Assembly: GCA_965246945.1 (NCBI GenBank)
Contig: CBDFFW010000001.1
Coordinates: 558,001-622,000 of the forward strand
From: CBDFFW01 sp965246945
GTDB lineage: Bacteria; Pseudomonadota; Alphaproteobacteria; UBA11073
Length of the DNA stretch: 64,000 nt
Direction of reading: 5' to 3'
Below, piece after piece: positions 1 to 8,181 of the stretch. Each line of letters begins with the position of its first letter. Positions within the stretch are counted from its first letter, which is position 1. Position numbers and translations under genes: made by a program. The notes under the pieces were generated by a model. It was not told where the DNA came from. It was given only the letters and a program-made list of their open reading frames with translations, and searched no databases.

Positions 1-1986
1 ACGGGCATTTAAACTTTCTGGAGAAATTAGCGCATTATCCCAAGTGAGATCCAGCCAGCGTTCCGGCGCATCGGCAAAACTTTCCAGGGTTTCACAATCG
101 ATGGTGTGCACCGTTACCCCCTTACCGGTGGTGATGATGCCGATAATGCGGTCGCCTGCCACGGGGTGGCAACATCTGGCATAATGCACGGCCATGCCAG
201 GGATCAGCCCAACAATTGGGATGCCGCTGCCTTGACCGCTGACTTTTGTGCTGCGTTTGATCGGCACAGTGCCGGCTTCACGGGCAGTATCGGCCTGGCT
301 GCGCTGCAAGCCGGGGAAGATGGTAAAAAACACATCGCGGGCGGAGGTTAAGCCGGCACCAATGGCGGCATATAAATCTTCCTCATTTTCGCGCTTTAAT
401 TTTTTGACAACGCTAATCACCTGTTTTTCCGAAAATTCGGCATTTTCTTGTTGGTATACTTTTTGTAGCATGGCCTTGCCGAGCTGGGCATATTCACCGC
501 GTTGCTGCAGGCGGATAAAGCGGCGAATATGTGCACGCGCTTTGCCGGTAATGACAAAGCGTTCCCAGGTCGGCGATGGCGTTTGCCGTTTAGCGGTGAT
601 AATTTCGAGCTGATCGCCGTTATCCAACTGATGGTTCAGCGGCACAATGCGGCCATTCACCTTGGCCCCCGCGCAATGATCGCCGACATCCGAATGCACA
701 GCATAGGCAAAATCCACTGGCGTGGCACCGCGCGGCAGTGAAATCAATTCACCCTTCGGCGTGAAACAAAATACCTGGTCTTGGAATAATTCCAATTTGG
801 TATGTTCCAAAAACTCTTCAGGTTTTTGCGCACTATCCAAAATTTCCAACAATTCGCGCAGCCAGCGATATTGTTTACCATCCGCATTGCCGCTGCCTTG
901 TTTGTAGGACCAATGCGCTGCCACGCCGCGTTCGGCGACATCATGCATATCCTGGGTGCGGATTTGCATTTCAATGCGCCGCTGCAACGGGCCAATCACG
1001 GTGGTGTGCAGGGAGGCATAACCATTCGGTTTAGGGTTGGAGATATAATCATCAAACAAATTGGGGACACTGCGGTATTGCCCGTGAATAACCCCGAGCG
1101 CTTTGTAACATTCTTCCACATCTTTGACGATGACGCGAAACGCCATGATGTCGGATAATTGTTCAAATCCAACATTCAATTTTTCCATTTTGCGCCAAAT
1201 GGAATAAGGCCGTTTTTCGCGGCCTTTAATATCGACATTTTCCAAGCCTGCTTCAGCCAATTTCTGTTTGAGCTCGGCTATTACTTCCGGAACGATATTA
1301 TCGCCTTCTTGTTTCAGGAAAGCCAGGCGCGTGGTGATGCTTTCCCGCACTTCGGGGTGCAGATGAATAAAGGATAAATCTTGTAGTTCTTCTTTGATAC
1401 TGGAAACACCAATCCGTTCGGCGAGCGGGGCATAAATTTCCATCGTTTCGCGCGCAATACGGCGGCGTTTTTCCGGCTTTTCAATAAAATGCAGTGTGCG
1501 CATATTATGCAATCGGTCAGCCAGCTTCACCAGCAACACGCGGATATCTTCCGACATGGCGATCACTAGTTTACGGAAGTTTTCGGCTTGCTTGACTTGC
1601 TCACCGGCTTTTTCCGGCAGGGCAATACGGGATAATTTGGTAACCCCGTCAATCATCCGCAAAATATCGGGACCAAAGCGTTTTTCAATCTCTTCCGGCG
1701 TGGCGGTGGTATCTTCCAACACATCGTGCAACAAGCCAACGGCAACCGACTGCCAGTCAAGCCGCATATCGGCCAGAATATCGGCCACCGCTTCTAAATG
1801 CGTAAAATACGGTTCCCCATTGGCGCGCGCCTGGGTTTGATGCATTTCTTTGGCGTAGTCATACGCTTCTTGCAGCTTGGCCGGATTGGTGGCTGGATCA
1901 TAACCCGCAACCTTGCGAATTAAAGCAGGCGCATCATGTGTGTATTCTTTTGTCGCAACCAGTGGCACGAATATAGATGTAGCCAT
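1..1986 (-). CDS. rsh: Bifunctional (p)ppGpp synthetase/hydrolase (RelA/SpoT homologue), 3' end outside window
   Basis: Makes and degrades (p)ppGpp, the stringent-response alarmone, in the cytoplasm. The minus-strand frame is open from an ATG at 1986 to the window edge (662 codons, C-terminus missing). Residues 45-200 form an HD hydrolase domain with an intact HD...ED signature (LLHDVLEDT, about 85-93), so hydrolysis is expected. The synthetase domain follows (about 230-370, with NGYASLHTTV and EMQIRTQDMH), then a TGS domain (about 410-470, VFCFTPKGELISLPRGATPV). Visible at the edge is the start of the conserved-Cys region (HYARCCHPVAGD). Alphaproteobacteria usually have one such bifunctional enzyme. 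It lies 24 nt downstream of scpB on the same strand, so co-transcription is likely. No strong ribosome binding site is visible before the chosen ATG. Confidence 0.96.
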   Translation of the reverse strand, partial: MATSIFVPLVATKEYTHDAPALIRKVAGYDPATNPAKLQEAYDYAKEMHQTQARANGEPYFTHLEAVADILADMRLDWQSVAVGLLHDVLEDTTATPEEIEKRFGPDILRMIDGVTKLSRIALPEKAGEQVKQAENFRKLVIAMSEDIRVLLVKLADRLHNMRTLHFIEKPEKRRRIARETMEIYAPLAERIGVSSIKEELQDLSFIHLHPEVRESITTRLAFLKQEGDNIVPEVIAELKQKLAEAGLENVDIKGREKRPYSIWRKMEKLNVGFEQLSDIMAFRVIVKDVEECYKALGVIHGQYRSVPNLFDDYISNPKPNGYASLHTTVIGPLQRRIEMQIRTQDMHDVAERGVAAHWSYKQGSGNADGKQYRWLRELLEILDSAQKPEEFLEHTKLELFQDQVFCFTPKGELISLPRGATPVDFAYAVHSDVGDHCAGAKVNGRIVPLNHQLDNGDQLEIITAKRQTPSPTWERFVITGKARAHIRRFIRLQQRGEYAQLGKAMLQKVYQQENAEFSEKQVISVVKKLKRENEEDLYAAIGAGLTSARDVFFTIFPGLQRSQADTAREAGTVPIKRSTKVSGQGSGIPIVGLIPGMAVHYARCCHPVAGDRIIGIITTGKGVTVHTIDCETLESFADAPERWLDLTWDNALISPESLNAR

Positions 1987-2010
1987 TATTTGTGCGAATG
2001 CACAGAACGT

Positions 2011-2664
2011 TTAGCTGGTTTCTTCGTCATTACTGGGCTCAGCCGTGATGCTGTCGCCGCTATCGGAAGCTTCAGTATCTGGTAGCAGAGGCAGGGCTGG
2101 TTGCCGGTCGAGCAGGCCAGCGGCTTTGAGATCGGCCAAGCCTGGCAATTCTTTAAGATTGGTCAGCCCAAAATGATCGAGAAATAAAGGCGTGCACAGC
2201 CAGGTGAGCGGGCGGCCAGGAATATCCTTGCGGTGCCCTGGTTTAATCCAGCCGGTCTCTAACAGAATATCCAAGGTGCCCTTGCTGATCGCCACGCCGC
2301 GAATGGCTTCAATTTCGGCGCGGGTAACCGGTTGGTGATAAGCAATGATCGCCAGCGTTTCGAGCGCCGCGCGGGAAAGCTTGGCCGGTTTTTCGCGCAC
2401 CAGATTTAAGGCGCTGGCCAACTCAGGCGCGGTTTCAAAGGTCCAGCCCAGGGGGCGTTCCACCACGCGCACACCGCGCTGCGCATATTGCTGCTGCAAA
2501 GTGGCCAGCCAAGGGCTTACTTCATCGGCCGTTACGCCAAAATGTTCGGCCAGCTGCTGTAAACTTAATGGTTTCGGCGCGGCAAACAACAGTGCTTCCA
2601 GAACATGCAATCGCTGTTGCTGATCGTCATCTGCAGAAGAAATGTCAAAAGCCAGCGCTTGCAT
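2011..2664 (-). CDS. scpB: Segregation and condensation protein B (ScpB)
   Basis: Winged-helix kleisin-interacting subunit of the SMC-ScpA-ScpB condensin that compacts and segregates the chromosome. It is 217 aa, a normal length. The family signature is clear: an N-terminal winged helix (LHVLEALLFAAPKPLSLQQLAEHF, split over residues 20-43), the central RAALETLAIIAYHQPVTRAE segment and the second winged helix with IRGVAISKGTLDILLE and PGRPLTWLCTPLFLDHFGL. The C-terminal 30 residues are acidic and low in complexity. It normally follows scpA directly; here an oppositely oriented gene (2797-3510) separates the two. rsh follows 24 nt downstream. Confidence 0.95.
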   Translation of the reverse strand: MQALAFDISSADDDQQQRLHVLEALLFAAPKPLSLQQLAEHFGVTADEVSPWLATLQQQYAQRGVRVVERPLGWTFETAPELASALNLVREKPAKLSRAALETLAIIAYHQPVTRAEIEAIRGVAISKGTLDILLETGWIKPGHRKDIPGRPLTWLCTPLFLDHFGLTNLKELPGLADLKAAGLLDRQPALPLLPDTEASDSGDSITAEPSNDEETS

Positions 2665-2796
2665 AACTGTTGTTTAAGCAAAATTTATGAACCTGTCATC
2701 TAGCGGATGATCGCAAATGGGTTTGCAACTATTGTTTGGCTTGCAAATATGCAGCAGTTTATAGCAATATATGCCTATTGAAGGTAGGGACTTAAA

Positions 2797-3510
2797 ATGG
2801 GTATTTTGCAAAATTATTTGATTAAAGCGGTTGAAAGCGTTCAGCACGTAACGGCACAGGCACAAAGTGCGGCCGCTCAAATTGAGGAAAAATGGCAAGC
2901 AAGCTGGGTGCGAAAAAATCCAGGCAAAGTGGCTGTTGCTGGTGCTGCATTATTATTCGCTGGTGTGACCCAAGCGGGTTGCGGCGGGGCTGGTAATGTT
3001 AATTCAAATAATTTGAATGCTTTAAATAAGCCTGTGGCTAAAGCCGCAGTTTTTTCGCCTGAAAAGGTTTTAGCCATTCGGGCTAAGCGCCCTTTAAAGC
3101 CGCATGTGGTTAAAAATTATAAAGGTTATCAGCTTGAATTCGCTAATATTGCTGGTCAAAAAGTGGTGCTTGAAACCAAAAATAATGGTCAACGCCATTT
3201 ATACGTCATCAAAGATAATTCAAAGATTGTTTACAATGCGGACGGAAATTATTTCCAAATCGTTGATAACCATGGCCATGCCGGTGCGAAAGCCCAGTGG
3301 CCGAGTGCAGCAGCACCTGCAGCTACGCCTAAACCACCTAAGATAAACGTACCTGGGGTGATTCATATGCCTGGTTCTTCCAGTGTAGTTCAGCCCAAGC
3401 GCAATATAGTTAACATTACGCCGCGCATAGCGGCGGCCAGTGGGAAATCTGCTTTGACCAGCTGGGCGGCACCTGTATTTGGCCGTCGTGGCCCAAGCTT
3501 AAATATTTAG
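2797..3510 (+). CDS. Orphan protein with one membrane segment, inserted between scpA and scpB
   Basis: I do not recognise this 237-aa protein. A purine-rich ribosome binding site (GAAGGTAGGGA) precedes the ATG. Residues 1-45 are helical and polar; about 46-62 (VAVAGAALLFAGVTQAG) is a hydrophobic segment followed by CGG, which could be a late signal or lipobox-like region, although it sits too far from the N-terminus for a classical signal peptide. A basic/polar domain follows (about 90-165), then a Pro/Ala-rich tail. It runs opposite to scpA and scpB, and its stop codon abuts the scpA stop codon exactly. Its AT-richer codon use and position within a normally contiguous gene pair suggest a lineage-specific insertion. 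Confidence 0.7.
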   Translation: MGILQNYLIKAVESVQHVTAQAQSAAAQIEEKWQASWVRKNPGKVAVAGAALLFAGVTQAGCGGAGNVNSNNLNALNKPVAKAAVFSPEKVLAIRAKRPLKPHVVKNYKGYQLEFANIAGQKVVLETKNNGQRHLYVIKDNSKIVYNADGNYFQIVDNHGHAGAKAQWPSAAAPAATPKPPKINVPGVIHMPGSSSVVQPKRNIVNITPRIAAASGKSALTSWAAPVFGRRGPSLNI

Positions 3511-4329
3511 TTAATGCAACCATTCGGCTGGAGGTTTGGCGCGGATATATAAGGGATCGTAATTTTCAGCTTGTTGAAGATCTAAAGTGCCAGCCTTGAC
3601 CATTTCCAAGATCGCGCTGAATGAGGCGGCGACGACCGAGCGGACGGTAATAGGGTCGGCGTGTTGCGTAGTGAAATCTTGCAGTAATTGTTGCAAATCG
3701 ACCCAGGCATGGCTGCGCCACAAATCATCGCGGTCAAACATGGCGCCGATGCGTTCAAGCGCTTCATCCAAGGTGACCAATTGAAATTGCTGCGAAGGTT
3801 GATAAGTACGTTTTTCCTGGGCGCGCTGGATAGAACCGTAAGCGGCCAGAACATCATACAAAGTATCGGTAAATTGCGGCCGGTTTTTGATGCTGAAGCC
3901 TTCAGGGTTGCCGCGGCGGAAACGTTGCTGGCCGAGTTGCGGCAAACGCCAAATCGCTTCGGCATTTAATTGCATCGCTTCCAACCGTTTGAGTTGCCAG
4001 GCAAGTGCATCGGCGAGTTGGGCAGCCGATGGCTCATCACCTTTTTTTTCATCCTTCGGTAATAACAACCGTGATTTTAGATAGACCAACCAGGCGGCCA
4101 TCACCAAATAATCAGCAGCGAGATCCAACTGTAAATCCCGTGCGGTTTCGATGAATTTTAAATATTGTTCGGCCAGTTGCAGAATGGAAATTTGCGCCAG
4201 GTCAACTTTTTGCGTACGCGCCAGTTCGAGCAGCATATCCAACGGGCCTTCATAAGTGCCCAAATGCAATTCGAACAAATCGCCTTGCTGCAATTTCACA
4301 CGCGGTTCGGCAGCGAAGGGATCGGCCAT
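3511..4329 (-). CDS. scpA: Segregation and condensation protein A (ScpA, kleisin)
   Basis: Kleisin subunit bridging the SMC heads in the bacterial condensin. The N-terminal kleisin signature is clear (FELHLGTYEGPLDMLLELA, then DLAQISILQLAEQYLKFI and AADYLVMAAWLVYLKSRLLLP), as is the C-terminal winged helix (ASFSAILEMVKAGTLDLQQ...YDPLYI). I place the start at the ATG at 4329 (MADPFAAEP); the frame stays open to 4383, but that extension reads through the repeat-containing intergenic region and is not family-like. That gives 272 aa. The partner scpB is 850 nt away, separated by a plus-strand orphan. era lies upstream on the same strand. Confidence 0.93.
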   Translation of the reverse strand: MADPFAAEPRVKLQQGDLFELHLGTYEGPLDMLLELARTQKVDLAQISILQLAEQYLKFIETARDLQLDLAADYLVMAAWLVYLKSRLLLPKDEKKGDEPSAAQLADALAWQLKRLEAMQLNAEAIWRLPQLGQQRFRRGNPEGFSIKNRPQFTDTLYDVLAAYGSIQRAQEKRTYQPSQQFQLVTLDEALERIGAMFDRDDLWRSHAWVDLQQLLQDFTTQHADPITVRSVVAASFSAILEMVKAGTLDLQQAENYDPLYIRAKPPAEWLH

Positions 4330-4378
4330 CAAGGTATTATGGAATATAGATTTATAGAGACCAAGTGTTTTATTAAGC

Positions 4379-4473
4379 GTCATCCCCGCGCAGGCGGTGA
4401 TCCATTTCTTTGTAAAGTGCCAGCTTTGCTGTGCGCATTATTACTCCTAGACTCCCGCCTGCGCGGGAGTGAC
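4379..4473. repeat. Pair of REP-like GC-rich hairpins (inverted repeat)
   Basis: The arms 4379-4397 and 4455-4473 are near-perfect inverted copies (GTCATCCCCGCGCAGGCGG versus CCGCCTGCGCGGGAGTGAC). Each arm is also part of its own hairpin; the right one is ACTCCCGC-CTGC-GCGGGAGT at 4451-4470. The element occupies the era-scpA intergenic gap. The TCATCCC...CGC...GGGATGA type of unit is a common bacterial intergenic repeat; a related but different pair lies at 62613-62745. Confidence 0.75.
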
Positions 4474-4481
4474 GGTGACAG

Positions 4482-5414
4482 TTAAGCCTTATGGTTTAAG
4501 CCCCATTCCTCATAGTGCTCGGGGTCTTCAGTCCAATTTTCGTGGATTTTGCAGAAAAGAAACAGGTGCACTTTGCGGCCGAGGGCGGCTTCGATTTCAG
4601 CTTGGGCAGCTTCGCGGATTAGTTTGATTTGCCCGCCGCCTTTGCCGACCACAATTTGTTTTTGCGTTAAACGCTGCACATAAACGGTTTGCATAATTTT
4701 GACTGCGCCATTGTCAAATTCTTCAAATACATCGGTTAATACGGTGGCGGCATAGGGCAGTTCTTCCTGCAATTTATGGTAGAGTTGTTCGCGGGTAAGT
4801 TCTGCCACCCATTGCCGTTCCGACCAATTGGTCAGTTGATCGGCGGGGTAATGCCAGGGACCAATTGGCAGCTTTGCTAAAATCGCTTTCTTAAGCGGTT
4901 CCATGCCATCGCCATGCATCGCGCTGAGCATAAAAATTTCGGCGAAAGGATAAGCGGCTTGATAGATTTGCGTGAGCGGTAGCAGCATGCGCCGGTCTTT
5001 TAAAGCATCTACTTTGTTAAGCACTAACCAAACCGGTGTTTTTAAATTTTTAAAATGTTCTAAGACAGCCAACACTTTGGGGTCCGACTTGCCGCGCTGT
5101 GCATCGGCCATCAAAATAACGACATCGGCGGATTGCAGGGCATCGGTGGCGGCCCGTACCATCGCACGGTCTAATCTTTTCGTTGGCGTAAACAGGCCAG
5201 GGGTATCGATTAAAATCGCCTGCGCTTTATCTTCTACCCAAATCCCGCGTTGTTCGGCACGCGTGGTTTGCACTTTTTTGCTGACGATCGCTAGTTTAGT
5301 GCCGAGCAGCGCATTTAGTAGCGTCGATTTACCTGCATTGGGCGGGCCCACAATCGCAACAAAGCCGCAGGTGGTGCCTGCGGCTTTGGCTTCGTTCATA
5401 TGATCGGATAGCAT
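4482..5414 (-). CDS. era: GTPase Era
   Basis: Essential GTPase that binds the 16S rRNA 3' end and helps mature the 30S subunit. The G domain shows G1 GPPNAGKST, G2/G3 region TTRAEQRGIW and DTPGLF, G4 NKVD and the SAMHGDG G5 region. The C-terminal KH domain carries the RNA-binding loop GKGGGQIKLIREAAQ. The length, about 310 aa, is normal. The frame extends to a TTG at 5417, but I prefer the ATG at 5414; another ATG at 5402 is possible and no ribosome binding site decides between them. It starts directly at the stop codon of the cyclophilin gene, so the two are probably co-transcribed. Confidence 0.96.
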   Translation of the reverse strand: MLSDHMNEAKAAGTTCGFVAIVGPPNAGKSTLLNALLGTKLAIVSKKVQTTRAEQRGIWVEDKAQAILIDTPGLFTPTKRLDRAMVRAATDALQSADVVILMADAQRGKSDPKVLAVLEHFKNLKTPVWLVLNKVDALKDRRMLLPLTQIYQAAYPFAEIFMLSAMHGDGMEPLKKAILAKLPIGPWHYPADQLTNWSERQWVAELTREQLYHKLQEELPYAATVLTDVFEEFDNGAVKIMQTVYVQRLTQKQIVVGKGGGQIKLIREAAQAEIEAALGRKVHLFLFCKIHENWTEDPEHYEEWGLNHKA

Positions 5415-5417
5415 CAA

Positions 5418-6002
5418 TTATTTCGCCGGTGCGGCAGCTTTTTCAGCATCCGCCAACACTTGCAACTTCACAATTTTATCTGGATTGGCCGGCGGTTCGC
5501 CGCGTTTGATTTTATCCACGAATTCCATACCTTGGGTAACTTGGCCAACCACAGTGTACTGACCGTTTAAGAAACCGGCTGGCGCAAAATCGATAAAGAA
5601 TTGGCTGTCCGCACTATCAGGGCTGGCTGAACGGGCCATCCCCACGGTTCCCCGTTCAAATGGGACATTCGAAAATTCGGCTTTGATTTTTTTGCCGGAA
5701 CCGCCCGCGCCGGTGCCGGTTGGATCACCGGTTTGGGCCATAAACCCTTCAATCACGCGGTGGAAAACCTGGCCGTTATAAAAACCTTCGCGCACCAATT
5801 CTTTAATACGGGCGACATGGTTGGGCGCGACATCCGGACGCAATTTAATAAATACATCGCCGTCTTTTAGGGTCAGCACCAGGGTGTTTTCAGGATCGTT
5901 TGGCAGAGACATTTTTTTTGCGCTTTCCGGGGCTGCGAATGCGGCGTGGCTGATGACCAGCGCACAGACCAAAGCAATTATTTTTTTGAACCAGCTGCGC
6001 AT
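5418..6002 (-). CDS. Periplasmic cyclophilin-type peptidyl-prolyl isomerase
   Basis: Catalyses cis-trans isomerisation of prolyl bonds, here probably in the periplasm. From the ATG at 6002 there is a typical signal peptide (MRSWFKKIIALVCALVISH, then AAFAA with an AxA cleavage site). The cyclophilin core is intact: HVARIKELV, FYNGQVFHRVIEGFMAQTGD, GTGAGGSG, GTVGMARS, DSADSQFFI and LNGQYTVVGQV. It is 194 aa, normal for a PpiA-like enzyme. The frame also runs back to 6071, but that stretch is the tRNA-His 3'-end repeat and is not coding. It forms a probable operon with era. Confidence 0.94.
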   Translation of the reverse strand: MRSWFKKIIALVCALVISHAAFAAPESAKKMSLPNDPENTLVLTLKDGDVFIKLRPDVAPNHVARIKELVREGFYNGQVFHRVIEGFMAQTGDPTGTGAGGSGKKIKAEFSNVPFERGTVGMARSASPDSADSQFFIDFAPAGFLNGQYTVVGQVTQGMEFVDKIKRGEPPANPDKIVKLQVLADAEKAAAPAK

Positions 6003-6030
6003 CGCGTTCCTCAAAGGGGTAAAAAGTGAA

Positions 6031-6059
6031 GCATGGGGCGGACGACGGGGCTCGAACCC
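6031..6059 (-). repeat. Second copy of the tRNA-His 3' end (T-arm, acceptor, CCA)
   Basis: Twenty-nine bases at 6031-6059 are identical to 6120-6148, which is the T-arm, acceptor strand, CCA and three following bases of tRNA-His. The D and anticodon arms are absent; a GCGTGCA/TGCACGC hairpin sits in their place (about 6062-6077). It may be the scar of a site-specific integration or excision at the tRNA, or a remnant of a duplicated tRNA gene. Confidence 0.8.
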
Positions 6060-6122
6060 CTGCGTGCACATGCACGCCTATATAATATTAGCGGGTTCGC
6101 GCAGGCAAGAATTTAAAGTGCA

Positions 6123-6198
6123 TGGGGCGGACGACGGGGCTCGAACCCGCGACCACTCGGACCACAACCGAGAGCTCTACCGCTGAGCTACGACCGCC
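6123..6198 (-). tRNA. tRNA-His (anticodon GTG)
   Basis: The minus strand folds as a complete cloverleaf. The D-arm region is GTAGCTCAGCGGTAGAGC, the anticodon stem is CTCGG/CCGAG with loop TTGTGGT (anticodon GTG), and the T-arm is GCGGG-TTCGAGC-CCCGT. Placing T8-A9 before GCTC makes the first base (6198) an encoded G-1 that pairs with C73, the histidine identity pair; CCA is encoded at 6125-6123. One acceptor position (5:68) is a T:T mismatch. Its 3' end is duplicated 89 bp downstream. Confidence 0.95.
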
Positions 6199-6249
6199 AT
6201 GCGATGGTGATCATTCCAAAACTTAGGCGCCGGTGCAAGCTTTACAAGC

Positions 6250-6909
6250 CTAAAGATGGCGCATTTTTTTAAGAACATGTTTTAAATACTCTACCTGCTT
6301 GCGATTATAAAGATTATAAGCAAAGTATCTTCCAGGATATGTTAACTCCTGTTGAATAAGATCTTGGAACTCTTGATTTTTAAATAGCTTAATTTCTTTT
6401 AACAATCGCCATGTATTATAAGTATTTTTAAGTGTAGCTAAAGATTTTTCAATTATTCTTAAAGTTAAATAGGTGGATGCTGTACCTGAACAAGCTCCGA
6501 TTATTCCGCCCCCAATGATAGGCGCGATAAAATGCGTAACTGGTAAATGAGAGTTAGGGGCAGTGTTTAATATTGTAGATATGGTTACTAAATTCATCCC
6601 AACACAACTGCCTATCGTGCTACCAAAAGCCACACCTAATTTTTGTTTGGGCCCAATACTTTCACTCGGTAAAAATTTTCTGCCTAAATAATGATCTGCA
6701 TAACTTAAAAATTTTTCCGAAAAACTTTTATCTTTCATCCGTGCTAATGCCTTTAAAATAGCTAGGCTTAATGGTGTATAATTTTGATAATTGGCTTCAA
6801 GAATATCGCATTGCTGTTGGGCTGTATAATGCTGGTTTGGATCTCTATCACTTAATATTCCTTCGTAATCAAAACTTACTATATAAGAGTCTGATTTTTG
6901 ATATGGCAT
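6250..6909 (-). CDS. Orphan membrane-associated protein with glycine-rich hydrophobic segments
   Basis: I do not recognise this 219-aa protein. Residues 1-85 are polar, with a helix-rich segment. About 92-150 are hydrophobic and rich in small residues (GVAFGSTIGSCVGMNLVTI, then FIAPIIGGGIIGACSGTAS), resembling the glycine-zipper helices of membrane-inserting proteins. The last 60 residues are basic and helical. The gene is AT-rich compared with its neighbours, stands alone between tRNA-His and a divergent PLP-enzyme gene, and has no partner in its strand. Confidence 0.65.
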   Translation of the reverse strand: MPYQKSDSYIVSFDYEGILSDRDPNQHYTAQQQCDILEANYQNYTPLSLAILKALARMKDKSFSEKFLSYADHYLGRKFLPSESIGPKQKLGVAFGSTIGSCVGMNLVTISTILNTAPNSHLPVTHFIAPIIGGGIIGACSGTASTYLTLRIIEKSLATLKNTYNTWRLLKEIKLFKNQEFQDLIQQELTYPGRYFAYNLYNRKQVEYLKHVLKKMRHL

Positions 6910-7026
6910 GCCGAATTATGGATTAAAATATACTTTATGTCTAATACTTGCAGCCGTTAGCCATCGCCTTGCTACTTTCAATTTTACCTTTAGCAATGAG
7001 TATTTTGCCGTTAAAGTGAAGAAATC

Positions 7027-8181
7027 ATGAAAAATAAAGGCTTTGCGACCCGCGCTATTCATTATAGCGAGCAGTTTGGCGAAAAGGGTTCGCTGAATGT
7101 GCCGATTTACCAAAACTCGACCTTTAAACAAAAAATTCCAGGGGAATGGGAAGAATATACCTATACCCGTACGAATAACCCAACTGAGGAAGCGTTGCGG
7201 CAGGCAATTGCGGGATTAGAGGGTGGTCAATACGGTGTCATTTTTGGTTCTGGCCTGGCGGCGATTGGCGCGGTGACGGAGTTATTTGGGCAAGGCGATC
7301 ATATTATTTCCACCGCTGATATTTATGGCGGGACGCACCGGTTGTTCGAACGGTTTACACAGAAAAAGGGCATTGCGTTTTCTTATGTGAATACGAAGAA
7401 TTTGGACGAAATTAAAGCGGCGTTGAAGCCAAATACTAAATTGATTTATGTGGAAACGCCGTCCAATCCATTATTAGAAATCACCGATTTAAAGGCATTG
7501 AGCGAAATGGCCAAAGCGCATGGTGCGTTGCTGGCTGTTGATAACACCATGGCCACACCGTTTTGCCAGCAACCATTGGCTTTGCGTGCCGATATTGTTA
7601 TTCACAGCACCTCCAAATATATATCGGGCCACACCAATGTAATTGGCGGGGCGGTGGTGATGAATGATGCGGCATTGTTTCAGGAACTGAAGTTTATTCA
7701 TAAAGCAGTGGGCGGTGCGCCAGGCCCGTTTGATTGTTATCTAACCATGCTCGGCATCAAAACCTTGGCGCTGCGCATGCAGCAGCATGAGCGCAATGCG
7801 CAAACGATAGTTGAATATTTAAAAACGCAGCAGCGCATTACCAAAATTTACTACCCAGGTTTGCCGGAACATCCACAGCATGCGCTGGCGAAAGCGCAGA
7901 TGAGCGGCTTTGGCGGGATTGTGAGTTTTGAGTTAGACGGAGATGAAGCGCATGCCAAAAACTTTTTAAAACATTTGGAATTGTTTGGCTTGGCGATTTC
8001 GTTTGGCTCGGTTACCTCGCTTTGTTCATATCCGGCGAAAATGTCGCATAAAGAAATGCCGCGAGAGGAGCGGTTAAGGCGTGGTTTTTCTGACTCTTTA
8101 ATCCGCTTATCGGTTGGAATTGAAAATGTGACAGATTTAACTGCCGATATCGATCAAGCCTTAACCAAAGTGTATTCGTAG
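7027..8181 (+). CDS. Cys/Met-metabolism PLP-dependent enzyme (cystathionine gamma-synthase/lyase family)
   Basis: Fold-type I PLP enzyme of trans-sulfuration or sulfhydrylation of homoserine esters. The 384 aa start with the family-typical GFATRAIHYSEQ and show SNPxYQNSTF-like VPIYQNSTF, YTRTNNPT, the GSGLAAI PLP-phosphate loop, YVETPSNP, VDNTMATP, and the Schiff-base lysine in STSKYISGHTNVIGG (K197). The C-terminal SVGIENVTDLTADIDQAL is also typical. Sequence alone does not separate MetB, MetC, O-acetylhomoserine sulfhydrylase and methionine gamma-lyase. The next gene starts immediately after the stop codon, so the two are co-transcribed. Confidence 0.9.
   Translation: MKNKGFATRAIHYSEQFGEKGSLNVPIYQNSTFKQKIPGEWEEYTYTRTNNPTEEALRQAIAGLEGGQYGVIFGSGLAAIGAVTELFGQGDHIISTADIYGGTHRLFERFTQKKGIAFSYVNTKNLDEIKAALKPNTKLIYVETPSNPLLEITDLKALSEMAKAHGALLAVDNTMATPFCQQPLALRADIVIHSTSKYISGHTNVIGGAVVMNDAALFQELKFIHKAVGGAPGPFDCYLTMLGIKTLALRMQQHERNAQTIVEYLKTQQRITKIYYPGLPEHPQHALAKAQMSGFGGIVSFELDGDEAHAKNFLKHLELFGLAISFGSVTSLCSYPAKMSHKEMPREERLRRGFSDSLIRLSVGIENVTDLTADIDQALTKVYS

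Noticed and set aside
106..1840. A row of plus-strand open frames of 60-120 codons opposite rsh
   Set aside because: The minus strand carries an uninterrupted RelA/SpoT reading frame here with clear domains; the plus-strand frames have no motifs and are shadows of it.
6018..6075. A second tRNA gene next to tRNA-His
   Set aside because: Only the T-arm and acceptor-CCA part is present; there is no D-arm, anticodon arm or 5' acceptor strand, so it is a repeat fragment.
6910..7026. SAM riboswitch before the Cys/Met-metabolism gene
   Set aside because: I compared the leader by eye with the SAM-II type common in alphaproteobacteria and did not find its conserved core or pseudoknot arms.
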